A DNA stretch of 64,000 nt from Exiguobacterium acetylicum (GTDB lineage: Bacteria; Bacillota; Bacilli; Exiguobacteriales; Exiguobacteriaceae), in NCBI RefSeq assembly GCF_022170825.1, contig NZ_CP081878.1:3112681-3176680 (forward strand), given 5' to 3'. Position 1 is the stretch's first letter. Each line of letters opens with the position of its first letter. Below, piece after piece: positions 18,461 to 27,514 of the stretch. The translations under genes were made by a program, and so were the position numbers. The notes beneath the pieces were generated by a model. That model did not search any database. It worked only from the letters and a program-made list of their open reading frames with translations, and was not told the origin of the DNA.

Positions 18461-19003
18461 ATGCAAAAAGCAGCACCGTATTCTAGCACTCGTACCCGCC
18501 AGCTCGTCATCACTGCGATGTCGATCGCCCTTGTTCTTGTTGCGACGATGTTGATCAAGATTCAATTACCAATCGCACTAAACGGTGGTCTCATTCATAT
18601 GGGAACAGCCATGCTCTTTCTCATCGCGATTTTATTCGGTCCACGGACAGCATTGATTGCTGGTGCTGTTGGAATGGGATTATTCGATCTTCTATCGGGC
18701 TATGCGGTTTGGGCACCTGGTACGATCATCGCACGTGGACTTCAAGGATTGATCGTCGGTTACATCGCGTGGTCAGGTGGTCGTAACGGAACGAATGTCA
18801 CGTTCAACTTAATCGGGATGATCGCTTCCGTTCCTGTCATGCTACTCGTCTACTTCGTGCATGAAGGGATTATGTTCAGCAACTGGGTCGCACCAGCCAC
18901 TTCAATTCCAGGAAACATCACACAAAACGTCATCGGAATCCTCGTTGCGATTCCAGTCGGGATGGCATTAAAGAAAACACGTTTCTTCCGTAACTTCCGC
19001 TAA
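18461..19003 (+). CDS. ECF transporter S component family protein
   Basis: 180 residues with about five or six hydrophobic helices. TM1 contains VITAMSIALVLVATMLIKIQ, followed by the loop LNGGLIHMGTAMLFLIAILFGPRTALIAGAVGMGLFDLLSGYAVWAPGT, the hallmark of the ECF-type substrate-capture proteins (PF07155-like). Such proteins bind a vitamin or related micronutrient and dock to a shared EcfA-EcfA'-EcfT energy module, which is not in this window. The substrate cannot be told from the sequence. AAAGAAGG precedes the ATG by 11 bases. Confidence 0.75.
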   Translation: MQKAAPYSSTRTRQLVITAMSIALVLVATMLIKIQLPIALNGGLIHMGTAMLFLIAILFGPRTALIAGAVGMGLFDLLSGYAVWAPGTIIARGLQGLIVGYIAWSGGRNGTNVTFNLIGMIASVPVMLLVYFVHEGIMFSNWVAPATSIPGNITQNVIGILVAIPVGMALKKTRFFRNFR

Positions 19004-19005
19004 AT

Positions 19006-19044
19006 CAAAAAACCGTCCGGCTCCTCGTAGAGTCGGACGGTTTT
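19006..19044. terminator. Bidirectional terminator
   Basis: AAAACCGTCCGGCTC and the complementary GAGTCGGACGGTTTT form a stem between the convergent ECF S component and mqo genes, with A-run and T-run on either side. Confidence 0.85.
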
Positions 19045-19047
19045 CGT

Positions 19048-20541
19048 TTAGCGAATCGGTTGACCTTGTTCAAGCTCAAGCGTTTTTGCTGTTTCGGCAT
19101 GAATCTGCTCGAACAGTTCTGGATGTTCAACGAGTGAGATCCCGTAAGACGGAATCATCTCCTTGATTTTTGCTTCCCACGCCGGTAATTCGGACGGGAA
19201 ACATTTGCCGAGCACTTCGAGCATGACCGGTACCGCTGTTGAGGCACCTGGAGACGCCCCAAGTAAGGCAGCGACAGATCCGTCGGCTGCACTGACGACC
19301 TCTGTTCCGAACTGGAGTGTCCCTTTTCCTTGCGGTGTATCCTTGATGACTTGGACACGTTGACCAGCGATGACGACATCCCAGTCTTCCGTCTTCGCAT
19401 TCGGGATGAACTCTCGTAATTCGTTCATCCGTTGCTCCGTCGACAAGAGGACTTGTTCGATCAGATACTTCGTCAATCCCATCTCTTTTGCTCCCGCAGC
19501 GAGCATCGTCAAAACGTTGTTCGGTTTGACGGACGCGATCAAATCAAGATTTGATCCTGTCTTGAGAAACTTCGGTGAGAAGCCAGCAAACGGTCCGAAG
19601 AGGAGTGATTTCTTCCCATCGATATACCGTGTATCCAAGTGCGGTACTGACATCGGCGGTGCTCCGACTTTCGCTTTTCCATAGACTTTCGCATGGTGCT
19701 GTTCGATGATGTCCGGATTTTTACAGACGAGGAACAGACCACTGACCGGGAAACCACCGATTTGCTTCGATTCCTCGATGCCTGTTTTTTGGAGCAACGG
19801 TAGACTACCGCCGCCACCTCCGATGAAGACGAACTGCGCCGTATGATGCTCAATCCGGTGATCGCGCTCATTCTTCACTTTGACTTCCCAACCACCGTCA
19901 ACACGTTTCAAGTCTTCGACACCGTGCTGATAGTTGATCTCTACATCGTTCTGTGCGAGATATTCAAACAGGATTCGTGTCAACGCACCAAAGTTGACGT
20001 CCGTTCCTGAATCGATTTTTGTCGCAGCGATCGGCTCAGGTGATGTCCGACCGTTCATGATGAGTGGAATCCACTCGGCTAATTTCGTTGGATCCTCCGA
20101 ATATTCCATCCCTGAGAACAATGGATTCGCTGATAGCGCTTCCAATCGTTTTTTCAGGAATTCGACGTTTTCCGTCCCTTCGACCATACTCATATGTGGA
20201 ATCGGCATGATGAATTCTTTTGGATTCGGCAAGACACCTTCCTTGACGAGATGCGACCAGAATTGACGTGACAGTTGGAACTGTTCATTTACTTTGACCG
20301 CTTTACTAATATCGATTGAACCATCAGCGTTTTCCGTCGTATAGTTCAGTTCGCATAGTGCGGCGTGACCTGTTCCTGCATTGTTCCACTCATTCGAGCT
20401 CTCTTCCCCGGCACTCGCGAGTTTCTCGAATACCTTGATGTTCATCTCAGGCGCGAGTTCTTTCAATAAGACCCCTAACGTCGCGCTCATGACTCCGGCA
20501 CCAATTAAAATAACGTCTGTTTTTTTAGGCATACTGCTCAT
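19048..20541 (-). CDS. mqo: Malate:quinone oxidoreductase
   Basis: 497 residues, the normal Mqo length. FAD-binding N-terminus [25 protein letters not shown], the typical [21 protein letters not shown] segment, [34 protein letters not shown], and [17 protein letters not shown] near the C-terminus. This peripheral membrane flavoenzyme oxidises malate to oxaloacetate and passes electrons straight to menaquinone, bypassing NAD-dependent malate dehydrogenase. A GGAAGG site 6 bases before the ATG supports the start. Monocistronic, divergent from the photolyase-like gene; the 244-base gap between them must hold both promoters. Confidence 0.95.
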   Translation of the reverse strand: MSSMPKKTDVILIGAGVMSATLGVLLKELAPEMNIKVFEKLASAGEESSNEWNNAGTGHAALCELNYTTENADGSIDISKAVKVNEQFQLSRQFWSHLVKEGVLPNPKEFIMPIPHMSMVEGTENVEFLKKRLEALSANPLFSGMEYSEDPTKLAEWIPLIMNGRTSPEPIAATKIDSGTDVNFGALTRILFEYLAQNDVEINYQHGVEDLKRVDGGWEVKVKNERDHRIEHHTAQFVFIGGGGGSLPLLQKTGIEESKQIGGFPVSGLFLVCKNPDIIEQHHAKVYGKAKVGAPPMSVPHLDTRYIDGKKSLLFGPFAGFSPKFLKTGSNLDLIASVKPNNVLTMLAAGAKEMGLTKYLIEQVLLSTEQRMNELREFIPNAKTEDWDVVIAGQRVQVIKDTPQGKGTLQFGTEVVSAADGSVAALLGASPGASTAVPVMLEVLGKCFPSELPAWEAKIKEMIPSYGISLVEHPELFEQIHAETAKTLELEQGQPIR

Positions 20542-20785
20542 GATATCCTTCCTATCCCCGTTGATATTATGGACTACCTGTCATGAAAAACTTCCCCCTC
20601 ATGACGACAACTTACCTTTCCATTATAACCCTATCATAGCTTGCACAGAAAGGAACTTCTTTTACATTCAGAAATGTGCAAAGGCGTCACTTACGTTAAG
20701 AAGATTCTCATCAGTCGGCACACAATCAGGCATGACTTTAACGAAAAACGGTAATCATATAACGAAAGTAAAAGGAGGAACACTC

Positions 20786-22315
20786 ATGGCGACACGCTGG
20801 ATATTCGGCAATCAATTGAATCACGATCTCCCTTTATTGCAGGAAGCAAACAAACAAGACGACGTCATCCTGATGGTCGAAGCGACCTCACGTTCCAAGT
20901 GGAAGACGTACCATAAACAAAAGCTTGTCCTCGTCTTCTCAGCGATGCGACATTTTGCGGAAGAACTGCGAGAGAAAGGCTTCACCGTCGATTACCGGGA
21001 AGCCGATTCGTTTGATCAGGCATTCAAGGCGCACCGCAAAGATTATGATCCGGATCATGTCCTCTATACGGCGGTTACGGATGAACCGATGCGCAAGGCG
21101 ATGCACAAATGGCAAGACGCTTTACCGAAGAAAATCACGGTCGAGATTTGTTCCGACGTGCCGTTGTTTTTACTGACGCAGGAAGAAGCGATCGAAGCAA
21201 TCGGCGACAAGCCATACAAGATGGATCGTTTTTATCGCAAACTGCGCAAGGAACGAAACGTTCTCATGAACGGCTCCAAGCCGATCGGTGGAAAATGGTC
21301 GTTTGACGCCGAGAACCGAAAACCAGCGAAGTCCGGGACGGCGTTTCCGGATCCCGTTAAGTTTCGTCCCAATCGCATCACAAAGGATGTCATCGACAAG
21401 GTCGAGCGTGATTTTTCCGATCATCCGGGAGCACTTGATTCCTTCCATTGGCCGGTCACGCGCAAGGAAGCGACGCGGGCTCTCCATCGTTTCATCGAAG
21501 AACGACTCGAGACGTTCGGGACGTATCAAGACGCCATGCTAACCGGTGAAGATACGTTATCGCATTCGCTCTTGTCCGCAGCAATCAATCTCGGCTTGCT
21601 GACACCGGAAGAAGTCATTCGTCAAGTCGAGGCAGCCCTCGAAGATCAAGATGCTCCGCTCAATGCGGTCGAAGGTTTTATTCGGCAAATCTTAGGGTGG
21701 CGCGAATACATGCGTGCCGTCTATCTAGCCGAGATACCGGACTATGCTTCCGTCAATGCGCTACGGCATGAAGCGGATTTACCGGACTTTTTCTGGACCG
21801 GGAAAACGAACATGCACTGTGTCGCTGAATCGTTACGTCCTGTTGTCGAGCATGCCCATAATCACCATATCCAACGCTTGATGGTGCTCGGAAACTTCGC
21901 TAATCTGTTTGCGATCTCGCCGCAACAGACAGCAGATTGGTTCAACGAGATGTACATCGATGCCTACGATTGGGTCGTCTTACCGAACGTCCTCGGGATG
22001 GCGCTTCATGCCGATGGGGGAACGTTATCGACTAAACCGTACATCGCTTCGGCGAATTACATCCATAAGATGAGTGATTATTGCAAGGGATGTCCGTTTC
22101 ATCAAAAGGACATGCTCGGAGAGGATGCCTGTCCGTTTAACGCCTTGTACTGGGACTTCATCGACCGGCATGAAAAACGCTTCGCTGATAATCAGCGGAT
22201 GTCGATGATGTATCGGCAATGGGGAAAGCGCGATGCCGACAGCAAACGCGATATTCGCAAGAAAGCCAAAGCACTTCGGAAACAACTACAGGACGGTGCT
22301 TTCGATACACCATAA
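20786..22315 (+). CDS. Cryptochrome/photolyase family protein, iron-sulfur (FeS-BCP) type
   Basis: 509 residues from ATG 20786, preceded by AAAGGAGGA; the longer open frame from 20381 is antisense to mqo. It matches the photolyase-related class typified by Agrobacterium PhrB: N-terminal Rossmann domain (WIFGNQLNHDLPLL), FAD-binding helical domain (QILGWREYMRAVY, NVLGMALHADGG), and four cysteines at 345, 433, 436 and 449 with the same spacing pattern as the PhrB [4Fe-4S] ligands (YCKGCPFH, GEDACPFN). PhrB repairs (6-4) photoproducts using light and a lumazine antenna. Repair activity here is inferred. Confidence 0.88.
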   Translation: MATRWIFGNQLNHDLPLLQEANKQDDVILMVEATSRSKWKTYHKQKLVLVFSAMRHFAEELREKGFTVDYREADSFDQAFKAHRKDYDPDHVLYTAVTDEPMRKAMHKWQDALPKKITVEICSDVPLFLLTQEEAIEAIGDKPYKMDRFYRKLRKERNVLMNGSKPIGGKWSFDAENRKPAKSGTAFPDPVKFRPNRITKDVIDKVERDFSDHPGALDSFHWPVTRKEATRALHRFIEERLETFGTYQDAMLTGEDTLSHSLLSAAINLGLLTPEEVIRQVEAALEDQDAPLNAVEGFIRQILGWREYMRAVYLAEIPDYASVNALRHEADLPDFFWTGKTNMHCVAESLRPVVEHAHNHHIQRLMVLGNFANLFAISPQQTADWFNEMYIDAYDWVVLPNVLGMALHADGGTLSTKPYIASANYIHKMSDYCKGCPFHQKDMLGEDACPFNALYWDFIDRHEKRFADNQRMSMMYRQWGKRDADSKRDIRKKAKALRKQLQDGAFDTP

Positions 22316-22353
22316 AACAAGCCGGTCGGATTAGATCCGACCGGCTTGTTTTG
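22313..22353. terminator. Bidirectional terminator
   Basis: AAAACAAGCCGGTCGGAT pairs with ATCCGACCGGCTTGTTTT, a 17- to 18-bp perfect stem with a 4-base loop, between the convergent photolyase-like and permease genes. Confidence 0.9.
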
Positions 22354-22355
22354 GC

Positions 22356-23723
22356 TTACGCACTTTTTTGATTAGCTGCTTGTTGTTTCTTTTTCCGGAG
22401 GTGATACAGTCCGAATAGTCCGAGGAACCAGACCGGTGTCAGCAACAAGGCAGGACGTGTATCGTCAGCAAACAGCATGACGACGAGAATGACCGCAAAC
22501 AATCCGAGTACGAGGTAATTGACGAGTGGTGTCAATGGTGCTTTGAATGTCGACGCCGCATGTAATTCCGGATTTTGTTTCTTGTACCGGAGATGACAGA
22601 CGAGGATGACACCCCAGACCCAGATGAAACAGATCGCACTGATTGTCGTGACGATACTGAACGCTTGCCCTGGTAACAGTTTACTGAGCAAAGCACCAAC
22701 TGAGACGACGATCGTCGAGACGAACAAGGCGTTTGCTGGAACATGGTTTTTGTTCAACTTCGAGAACTTGTTCGATGCTTGTTGTTGATTTCCCAGGTTA
22801 TACAGAATCCGGCTCGTCGAGAACATTCCGCTGTTACATGCAGAAGCAGCAGACGTCAGTACGACGAAGTTGATGATTCCTGCTGCGAGTGGAATCCCGA
22901 TCAGACTAAACGTCTTGACGAACGGACTTTCTGTCGCACTTAATCCTGTCCATGGGTTGATCATCAAGAGGACGAGTAAGGCACCGACATAGAAGAATAA
23001 GATCCGAAGCGGAATCTTATTGATCGCGGACGGAATGTTCTTTTTCGGATCCGCTGTCTCCGCTGCGGATACCCCAACGAGCTCAACACCGACATAGGCA
23101 AAGACGACCATTTGGAACGATAGCAGGAATCCAGTAATTCCGTTTGGCATCCAGCCACCATGTGACCAGAGGTTCGACACCGTCACAGGACCCGCGTCCG
23201 TTTTAAAACCGATCGCGAGCAAGACGATTCCGACACCAATCAAGGCAAGGATCGTCACGACCTTGATCAAGGCAAACCAAAACTCGAGTTCACCGAACAA
23301 TTTAACCGTTAATAAGTTAAAACCAAGTAAAATCAAGAGCGCAAGAACGGCTGGAATCCATTGCGGGATATCAAACCAATACTTGACGTACACACCGACG
23401 GCGATGATGTCCGCCATCGCGGTCATAATCCAACAGAACCAGTACGTCCAACCGGTCACGAATGCGGCACGTGGTCCGAGATAATCTTCTGCGATATCCG
23501 TGAGTGACTGATAACCTGCTTTTGACAATAACAATTCCCCAAGTGCACGCATGACGAAGAAGATTGCAATCCCGACGAGTAAGTAGGCAAAAATGATCGA
23601 TGGTCCGGCGAGTTGGATCGCTTTACCTGATCCTAAAAACAAACCCGTTCCGATCGTTCCACCAATGGCAATCAACTGTACATGACGATTCGATAAATCC
23701 CGCTTTAATCCTTGCTGTTCCAA
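22356..23723 (-). CDS. Amino-acid permease, probable glycine/D-alanine/D-serine transporter
   Basis: 455 residues starting at TTG 23723; AAGGAGGAG lies 7 bases upstream and the longer open frame is terminator sequence. A 12-helix APC-family permease of the CycA/AapA type: LKRDLSNRHVQLIAIGGTIGTGLFLGSGKA in TM1, VFAYVGVELVGVSAAETADP in TM6, SACNSGMFSTSRILYNL after TM8. CycA-like members import glycine, D-alanine and D-serine by proton symport. A glycine riboswitch in its own leader strongly supports glycine as a substrate. Monocistronic. Confidence 0.87.
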   Translation of the reverse strand: MEQQGLKRDLSNRHVQLIAIGGTIGTGLFLGSGKAIQLAGPSIIFAYLLVGIAIFFVMRALGELLLSKAGYQSLTDIAEDYLGPRAAFVTGWTYWFCWIMTAMADIIAVGVYVKYWFDIPQWIPAVLALLILLGFNLLTVKLFGELEFWFALIKVVTILALIGVGIVLLAIGFKTDAGPVTVSNLWSHGGWMPNGITGFLLSFQMVVFAYVGVELVGVSAAETADPKKNIPSAINKIPLRILFFYVGALLVLLMINPWTGLSATESPFVKTFSLIGIPLAAGIINFVVLTSAASACNSGMFSTSRILYNLGNQQQASNKFSKLNKNHVPANALFVSTIVVSVGALLSKLLPGQAFSIVTTISAICFIWVWGVILVCHLRYKKQNPELHAASTFKAPLTPLVNYLVLGLFAVILVVMLFADDTRPALLLTPVWFLGLFGLYHLRKKKQQAANQKSA

Positions 23724-23780
23724 ACCTGAACTCCTCCTTATGATGGCTTCTCTACACTTCAGACCGTTCTGTCGGTCCTG

Positions 23781-23990
23781 AAAAAGAAAAAAAGAGACTG
23801 GACGAATGTCCAATCTCAACAAAATCAAAGGAATAACCCATACACGCCACTACGACATTCCATGAATGCCCGTCGCTGCATGTGATTACTCTTCTGTCCG
23901 TTTGCCTGAGATTGTGAACCCTTCGGCGCCGTGTCGACACGGTCTCTCCAGAAGCTGCTCCTGCCATAGTGTGACCCATGACAATCATAG
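23781..23990 (-). ncRNA. Glycine riboswitch (single aptamer) with terminator
   Basis: On the reverse strand the aptamer core runs from about 23954 to 23891: CTTCTGGAGAGACCG, CGGCGCCGAAGG, AATCTCAGGCAAA, GGACAGAAG, the standard glycine-riboswitch consensus. No second aptamer copy follows; instead a long imperfect stem is present at about 23825-23890. The platform ends in GAGATTGGAC/GTCCAGTCTC plus a T-rich run (23781-23817), 57 bases before the permease start. Whether glycine turns expression on or off cannot be read with certainty; for uptake genes repression is expected. Confidence 0.93.
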
Positions 23991-24043
23991 CTTTCTCTTT
24001 ATTTGATTATCCGATGCGTCGCTGCATCGATGAATTGTTTCTA

Positions 24044-24072
24044 ATTCTAGTAATCTCGACAGCGTTTGTCAA
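24044..24072 (-). promoter_or_regulatory. Promoter of the glycine-riboswitch leader
   Basis: On the reverse strand, TTGACA (24067-24072) and TAGAAT (24044-24049) with a 17-base spacer. The leader to the permease start is about 310 bases. A small hairpin (CGATGC/GCATCG) lies between promoter and aptamer. Confidence 0.7.
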
Positions 24073-24142
24073 ATTAATTTTGATATTAATTTTCAAGAAT
24101 TAACTCTAAAATTAATTGTATCCGCTTACTTATTTTTTATAA

Positions 24143-25459
24143 TTATTGGATGACTAAGTTAACTTTTTTAGACCATTCCCCTTCAAATTCTCTAGAAATC
24201 TTCATCCCGTAAATCTTCCCGCTTAATCGAATATAGTAGTCATCGCCTTCTAATACTTTCACTTTTTGATCTTGATTTGCCTGTGTTGTGAACGATGGAA
24301 TCATGACAGAAAAACTACTGTTCTCATCCCAAGAAGAAGATATTTGACGAGAGTTACTATAAACATAGCTTGAAGTCAGCCCAGCTATTCGTTTTCCAGA
24401 AGTATTTTTCACACTAATTGTCGATTCAATAAGATCAGGTAATTTCACCGAAAATTCAGGCATATTTTTAACAATTTCAAGATTATACATGTTCCCACTT
24501 AGTCTTATGTTTGATGTGCACTCTGGATTTTTTCCAGGGTAATCCGTGTATCCACTATCAAATAGTTTCCCAACCTGCCAGTTAAGATACTTTCCTGTAA
24601 AGGCATCAAATTCAAAATGACCGTTTTTATCAATTAAACCGGAAGCAGCAGGCTCTTCCCCAATCGGACTATTCATGAAAAAATAGCAACCTTTCAAGTC
24701 ACTGTTATAAATAGTTCCTTTTACGCGGACCACTAAATCACCTAAATCTTTTAACAACTGGCAACTCGAACTCTCACTATCTTCTTGATCCAAGTAACAT
24801 GTATTACTACCTTGTCCTCCATTAATGTGATCGTCGCCTTGATTGCCTTTCAAAATATCACTACCTTCTTTTCCAACGATTTCGTCATTGCCTTTATTAC
24901 CTTCGATTTTATCGTTTCCAGAGAGTCCAACGAGCGTATTTTTACGATCGTTCCCTTGGATTTTATCGTTTCCTGTTCCGCCAGTTAAGTTTTCAACATC
25001 ACTACCAATTAAATCCTTTTCGTTTTTTTCTCCATCATCTTTTTTATTGTTTAAGCTGATATTCAACTCTTTTTTCTTATCGCTATATGAAACGGTATCG
25101 ATTCCTTCATTTCCTTTAAAATAATCTGATCCACTTTCCCCTTTGAGCGTATCGTTTCCTGTTCCTCCATATAGCTTATCGTCTCCTGAACCCGCAACAA
25201 TTGAATCATCACCACTTCCACCATCAATTGTATCGCTTCCTCCAAGACCCTGAATTTTATCATTTCCACCTAAACCACAGATTACATCGGATTTATTAGT
25301 GCCTTTTAAGGTGTCGTTTCCTTTTGTACCAATGATTGTACATTTTTTCCCATCGCTTGCTTTTAAATTTTTTGTACTTGCTGTTACTAAATTTTCATTT
25401 GCAACAAGTACTAAAATTGCAAGTAATAACCCCGTTATAATCGTTTTAGCTAATCTCAT
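24143..25459 (-). CDS. Secreted calcium-binding RTX-repeat protein
   Basis: 438 residues. Residues 1-27 are a Sec signal peptide (TIITGLLLAILVLVANENLV core). Residues about 45-225 contain two blocks of RTX-like nonapeptides of the GGxGxDxUx type (GLGGNDKIQ, GLGGSDTID, GGSGDDSIV, GGTGNDTLK; later GGTGNDKIQ, GLSGNDKIE), which form calcium-loaded beta rolls. Residues 235-438 are a beta-rich, repeat-free domain I do not recognise. Six cysteines are spread over the protein. RTX proteins of Gram-negatives leave by type I secretion; this one carries an N-terminal signal instead. The gene is visibly AT-richer than its neighbours, suggesting transfer. Role unknown: adhesin, matrix or toxin-like are all possible. 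Confidence 0.82.
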   Translation of the reverse strand: MRLAKTIITGLLLAILVLVANENLVTASTKNLKASDGKKCTIIGTKGNDTLKGTNKSDVICGLGGNDKIQGLGGSDTIDGGSGDDSIVAGSGDDKLYGGTGNDTLKGESGSDYFKGNEGIDTVSYSDKKKELNISLNNKKDDGEKNEKDLIGSDVENLTGGTGNDKIQGNDRKNTLVGLSGNDKIEGNKGNDEIVGKEGSDILKGNQGDDHINGGQGSNTCYLDQEDSESSSCQLLKDLGDLVVRVKGTIYNSDLKGCYFFMNSPIGEEPAASGLIDKNGHFEFDAFTGKYLNWQVGKLFDSGYTDYPGKNPECTSNIRLSGNMYNLEIVKNMPEFSVKLPDLIESTISVKNTSGKRIAGLTSSYVYSNSRQISSSWDENSSFSVMIPSFTTQANQDQKVKVLEGDDYYIRLSGKIYGMKISREFEGEWSKKVNLVIQ

Positions 25460-25706
25460 TCTTACTTCCCCTATCTAACAAAATTATTTGTGCATATCTT
25501 TATCGGTAAATTATTCAAAACTATTAACTAATTATGTAATTTATTAGTTTTCACAGATGCTCTTTTATTCTATTTTCTTATACTCACCATAAGAACTATC
25601 TATTTTACTTCCCTTTGAAACGGCTTTATATTGAATGAATTGATAACAAAGTTAAGTAGTTTTCGATTCATGTATGAAGCGGAACTTCAGAAAAGAAGGG
25701 ATTTTT

Positions 25707-26930
25707 ATGTCTACCACAAAAAAAGGCTATTTCATGATGATCGTCCTCTGGTTCGCCTATGCGACCTTCGCCATGAACTGGGTCGCCGGTTCGTCGTTGA
25801 CGCCGCAAATCACGGCGCATTTCTTCGGCAATCAGACCGTTGACCCCCTCATCTCACAACTCGTCAACTATTCGATCACGACGGCACGTGTCTTCGCTAA
25901 CATTCTCGCCGCGCTCATCTTAATGAAGCTCGGTCCGAAAAAAGCACCGTTACTCGCGCTGTTGTTCTTAATGATGTCGATTGTCGCCATCTATCTGCCG
26001 AACTACTGGGCATATACGGTCGCTCGCATGGTCATGGGACTTGGTGGTTCAATGGTCATCGTCTACATGAACCCTGTCGTAACACGTTACATTCAGGATC
26101 CAGCTGAAAAGTTACGGATCAATGCCTTCAACACTGTCTCCTATAACGTTGGTGCATTCGTTGTTTCACTCTTGTTCACACTATTCGCTGATCAATTCGT
26201 CAGTGACTGGAAACTGACGTTGACGATCTTTGCGAGTCTGACAGCGATTCTCTTCTTCGCATGGTGGATTGGTAGTGAGTCGTTCGAGTTGAACGATGCT
26301 GCGGATGCGGACGAAACGCCTTACGGTTACGGAGACGCTATCCGCGATGCATTCCTCTGGAAATATGCGGTTGCCTTCGGTGGTTTCCTGACGCTCTACA
26401 TCTTATCGCTCGTCGGCTTGAAACCGGTCTTTGATACGTATACGCAGTTGAACGGTTCACTCGTCAACCTGTTGGTCTCAGGGGCTGGGATCGTCGGTAC
26501 GTTCGTCGGTCTACGAATCGGTAACAAAGGCACACCTCGTAAACCGATTCTATTGATTAGTGGAACGGTCATGATTGCGAGTTTCCTCGTCACCGTCTTG
26601 TTCGGAAACATCTCGCCACTCGTTTCATATGTCTTTGCGTTCATTTCTGGATTTGCGATGTACATCCAGTATCCGATCTTCATGAACTTGGCACACGAAC
26701 GAAAAGGGATGACACCGCAAAAGATTACCGTCTTATTCGGTCTCTTCTGGGCGATCGCTTATGCGACGCAGACAATCTTTACGATCATTTGGAGTTACGC
26801 ACTCGGACATGCGGGATATACGGTCTCAATGATCGTCTTCTTCCTCTGCTGTTCCGTGTATCTGTTCTTTACGTTCTTCTTACCAGAAACAAAACCAAAA
26901 CGGACGAATGCACTTCGAAAATCTGCCTAA
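25707..26930 (+). CDS. MFS transporter
   Basis: 407 residues from the ATG at 25707, which has AGAAGGGA 6-13 bases upstream; an in-frame ATG at 25674 lacks a ribosome site. Twelve predicted helices; TM1 contains VLWFAYATFAMNWVAGSSLTPQI, and ARMVMGLGGSMVIVYMNPVVTRY lies in the TM4 region. It resembles the nitrate/nitrite-porter and oxalate-like MFS group, but no substrate motif is decisive. The C-terminus is short and basic (KPKRTNALRKSA). Monocistronic between an AT-rich gap (25460-25706) and a terminator. Confidence 0.75.
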   Translation: MSTTKKGYFMMIVLWFAYATFAMNWVAGSSLTPQITAHFFGNQTVDPLISQLVNYSITTARVFANILAALILMKLGPKKAPLLALLFLMMSIVAIYLPNYWAYTVARMVMGLGGSMVIVYMNPVVTRYIQDPAEKLRINAFNTVSYNVGAFVVSLLFTLFADQFVSDWKLTLTIFASLTAILFFAWWIGSESFELNDAADADETPYGYGDAIRDAFLWKYAVAFGGFLTLYILSLVGLKPVFDTYTQLNGSLVNLLVSGAGIVGTFVGLRIGNKGTPRKPILLISGTVMIASFLVTVLFGNISPLVSYVFAFISGFAMYIQYPIFMNLAHERKGMTPQKITVLFGLFWAIAYATQTIFTIIWSYALGHAGYTVSMIVFFLCCSVYLFFTFFLPETKPKRTNALRKSA

Positions 26931-26937
26931 TTAACCA

Positions 26938-26977
26938 ACAAGCCCTTCTGGATCATCACCGGAAGGGCTTGTTTTTA
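26938..26977. terminator. Bidirectional terminator
   Basis: ACAAGCCCTTCTGG pairs with CCGGAAGGGCTTGT, followed by TTTTT. It separates the MFS gene from the convergent Nudix gene. Confidence 0.85.
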
Positions 26978-27496
26978 TGCTTCATTATGCGCGCCGTAGC
27001 TATGACGAAGAGCAAATAACAGTCGAATCAATGATTCATGATAGCCGATGAACCAGCCTTCTTCGATTCCATTGACGATCGCTTCTTCTGTCATCCAAGC
27101 GACGCGCTGAACTTCTTCTTCCTGCAGCGTCAAAGTCGTCAAATCCACTTCCTGCTCGACGAGATAATAATCGTCAAACCCGATTTCAAAGGGAATCGTC
27201 AGATGAGGACGGACACCCGTGAAATCAATATCGAGACCGAGCTCTTCAGACAGTTCACGTTGCGCTGCCATCTGACTCGTATCTCCGCTGATGGCACTAC
27301 CCCCGACCGTCAGATCCCACATGTTCGGCCAACCGGATTTAAACGGCTGTCGTTGTTGGACGAGCATCTCTCCCTTGGCGTTAAAGACACAGACGTGAAT
27401 CGTCATGTGATAATCGCCTGCTGTATGTGGCGTTCCCCGTGTCCAGAGCCGTCCTGTTTTCTTGCGGTCGGCTGTGTATACATCCCATTGCTCCAT
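26975..27496 (-). CDS. Nudix hydrolase (isopentenyl-diphosphate isomerase-like branch)
   Basis: 173 residues. The Nudix box spans GGSAISGDTSQMAAQRELSEELGLDI (about residues 64-89), with Asp in place of the first Glu of the G-x5-E motif but the REL-x-EE-x-G metal-binding core intact. The opening WDVYTADRKKTGR and the HMTIHVCVFNAKGEMLVQQR strand are typical of the YfcD/IPP-isomerase-like Nudix group. Such enzymes cleave nucleoside diphosphate derivatives; the substrate is not predictable. AAGGGGAA precedes the ATG. Likely in one unit with the gene upstream at 27515-28009 (18 bases apart). Confidence 0.85.
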   Translation of the reverse strand: MEQWDVYTADRKKTGRLWTRGTPHTAGDYHMTIHVCVFNAKGEMLVQQRQPFKSGWPNMWDLTVGGSAISGDTSQMAAQRELSEELGLDIDFTGVRPHLTIPFEIGFDDYYLVEQEVDLTTLTLQEEEVQRVAWMTEEAIVNGIEEGWFIGYHESLIRLLFALRHSYGAHNEA

Positions 27497-27514
27497 CTTG
27501 CATCATTCCCCTTT

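Noticed and set aside
20381..20785. N-terminal extension of the photolyase-like frame
   Set aside because: It is antisense to mqo and leader sequence; the ribosome site and homology start at 20786.
23825..23890. Possible second glycine aptamer after the first
   Set aside because: The conserved GCCGAAGG and CTCAGGCAAA elements are absent; only a long imperfect stem is present.
24800..25300. Repeated segments that could look like a repeat array
   Set aside because: They encode RTX nonapeptides in one open frame with degenerate codons, not identical DNA repeats with spacers; not a CRISPR array.
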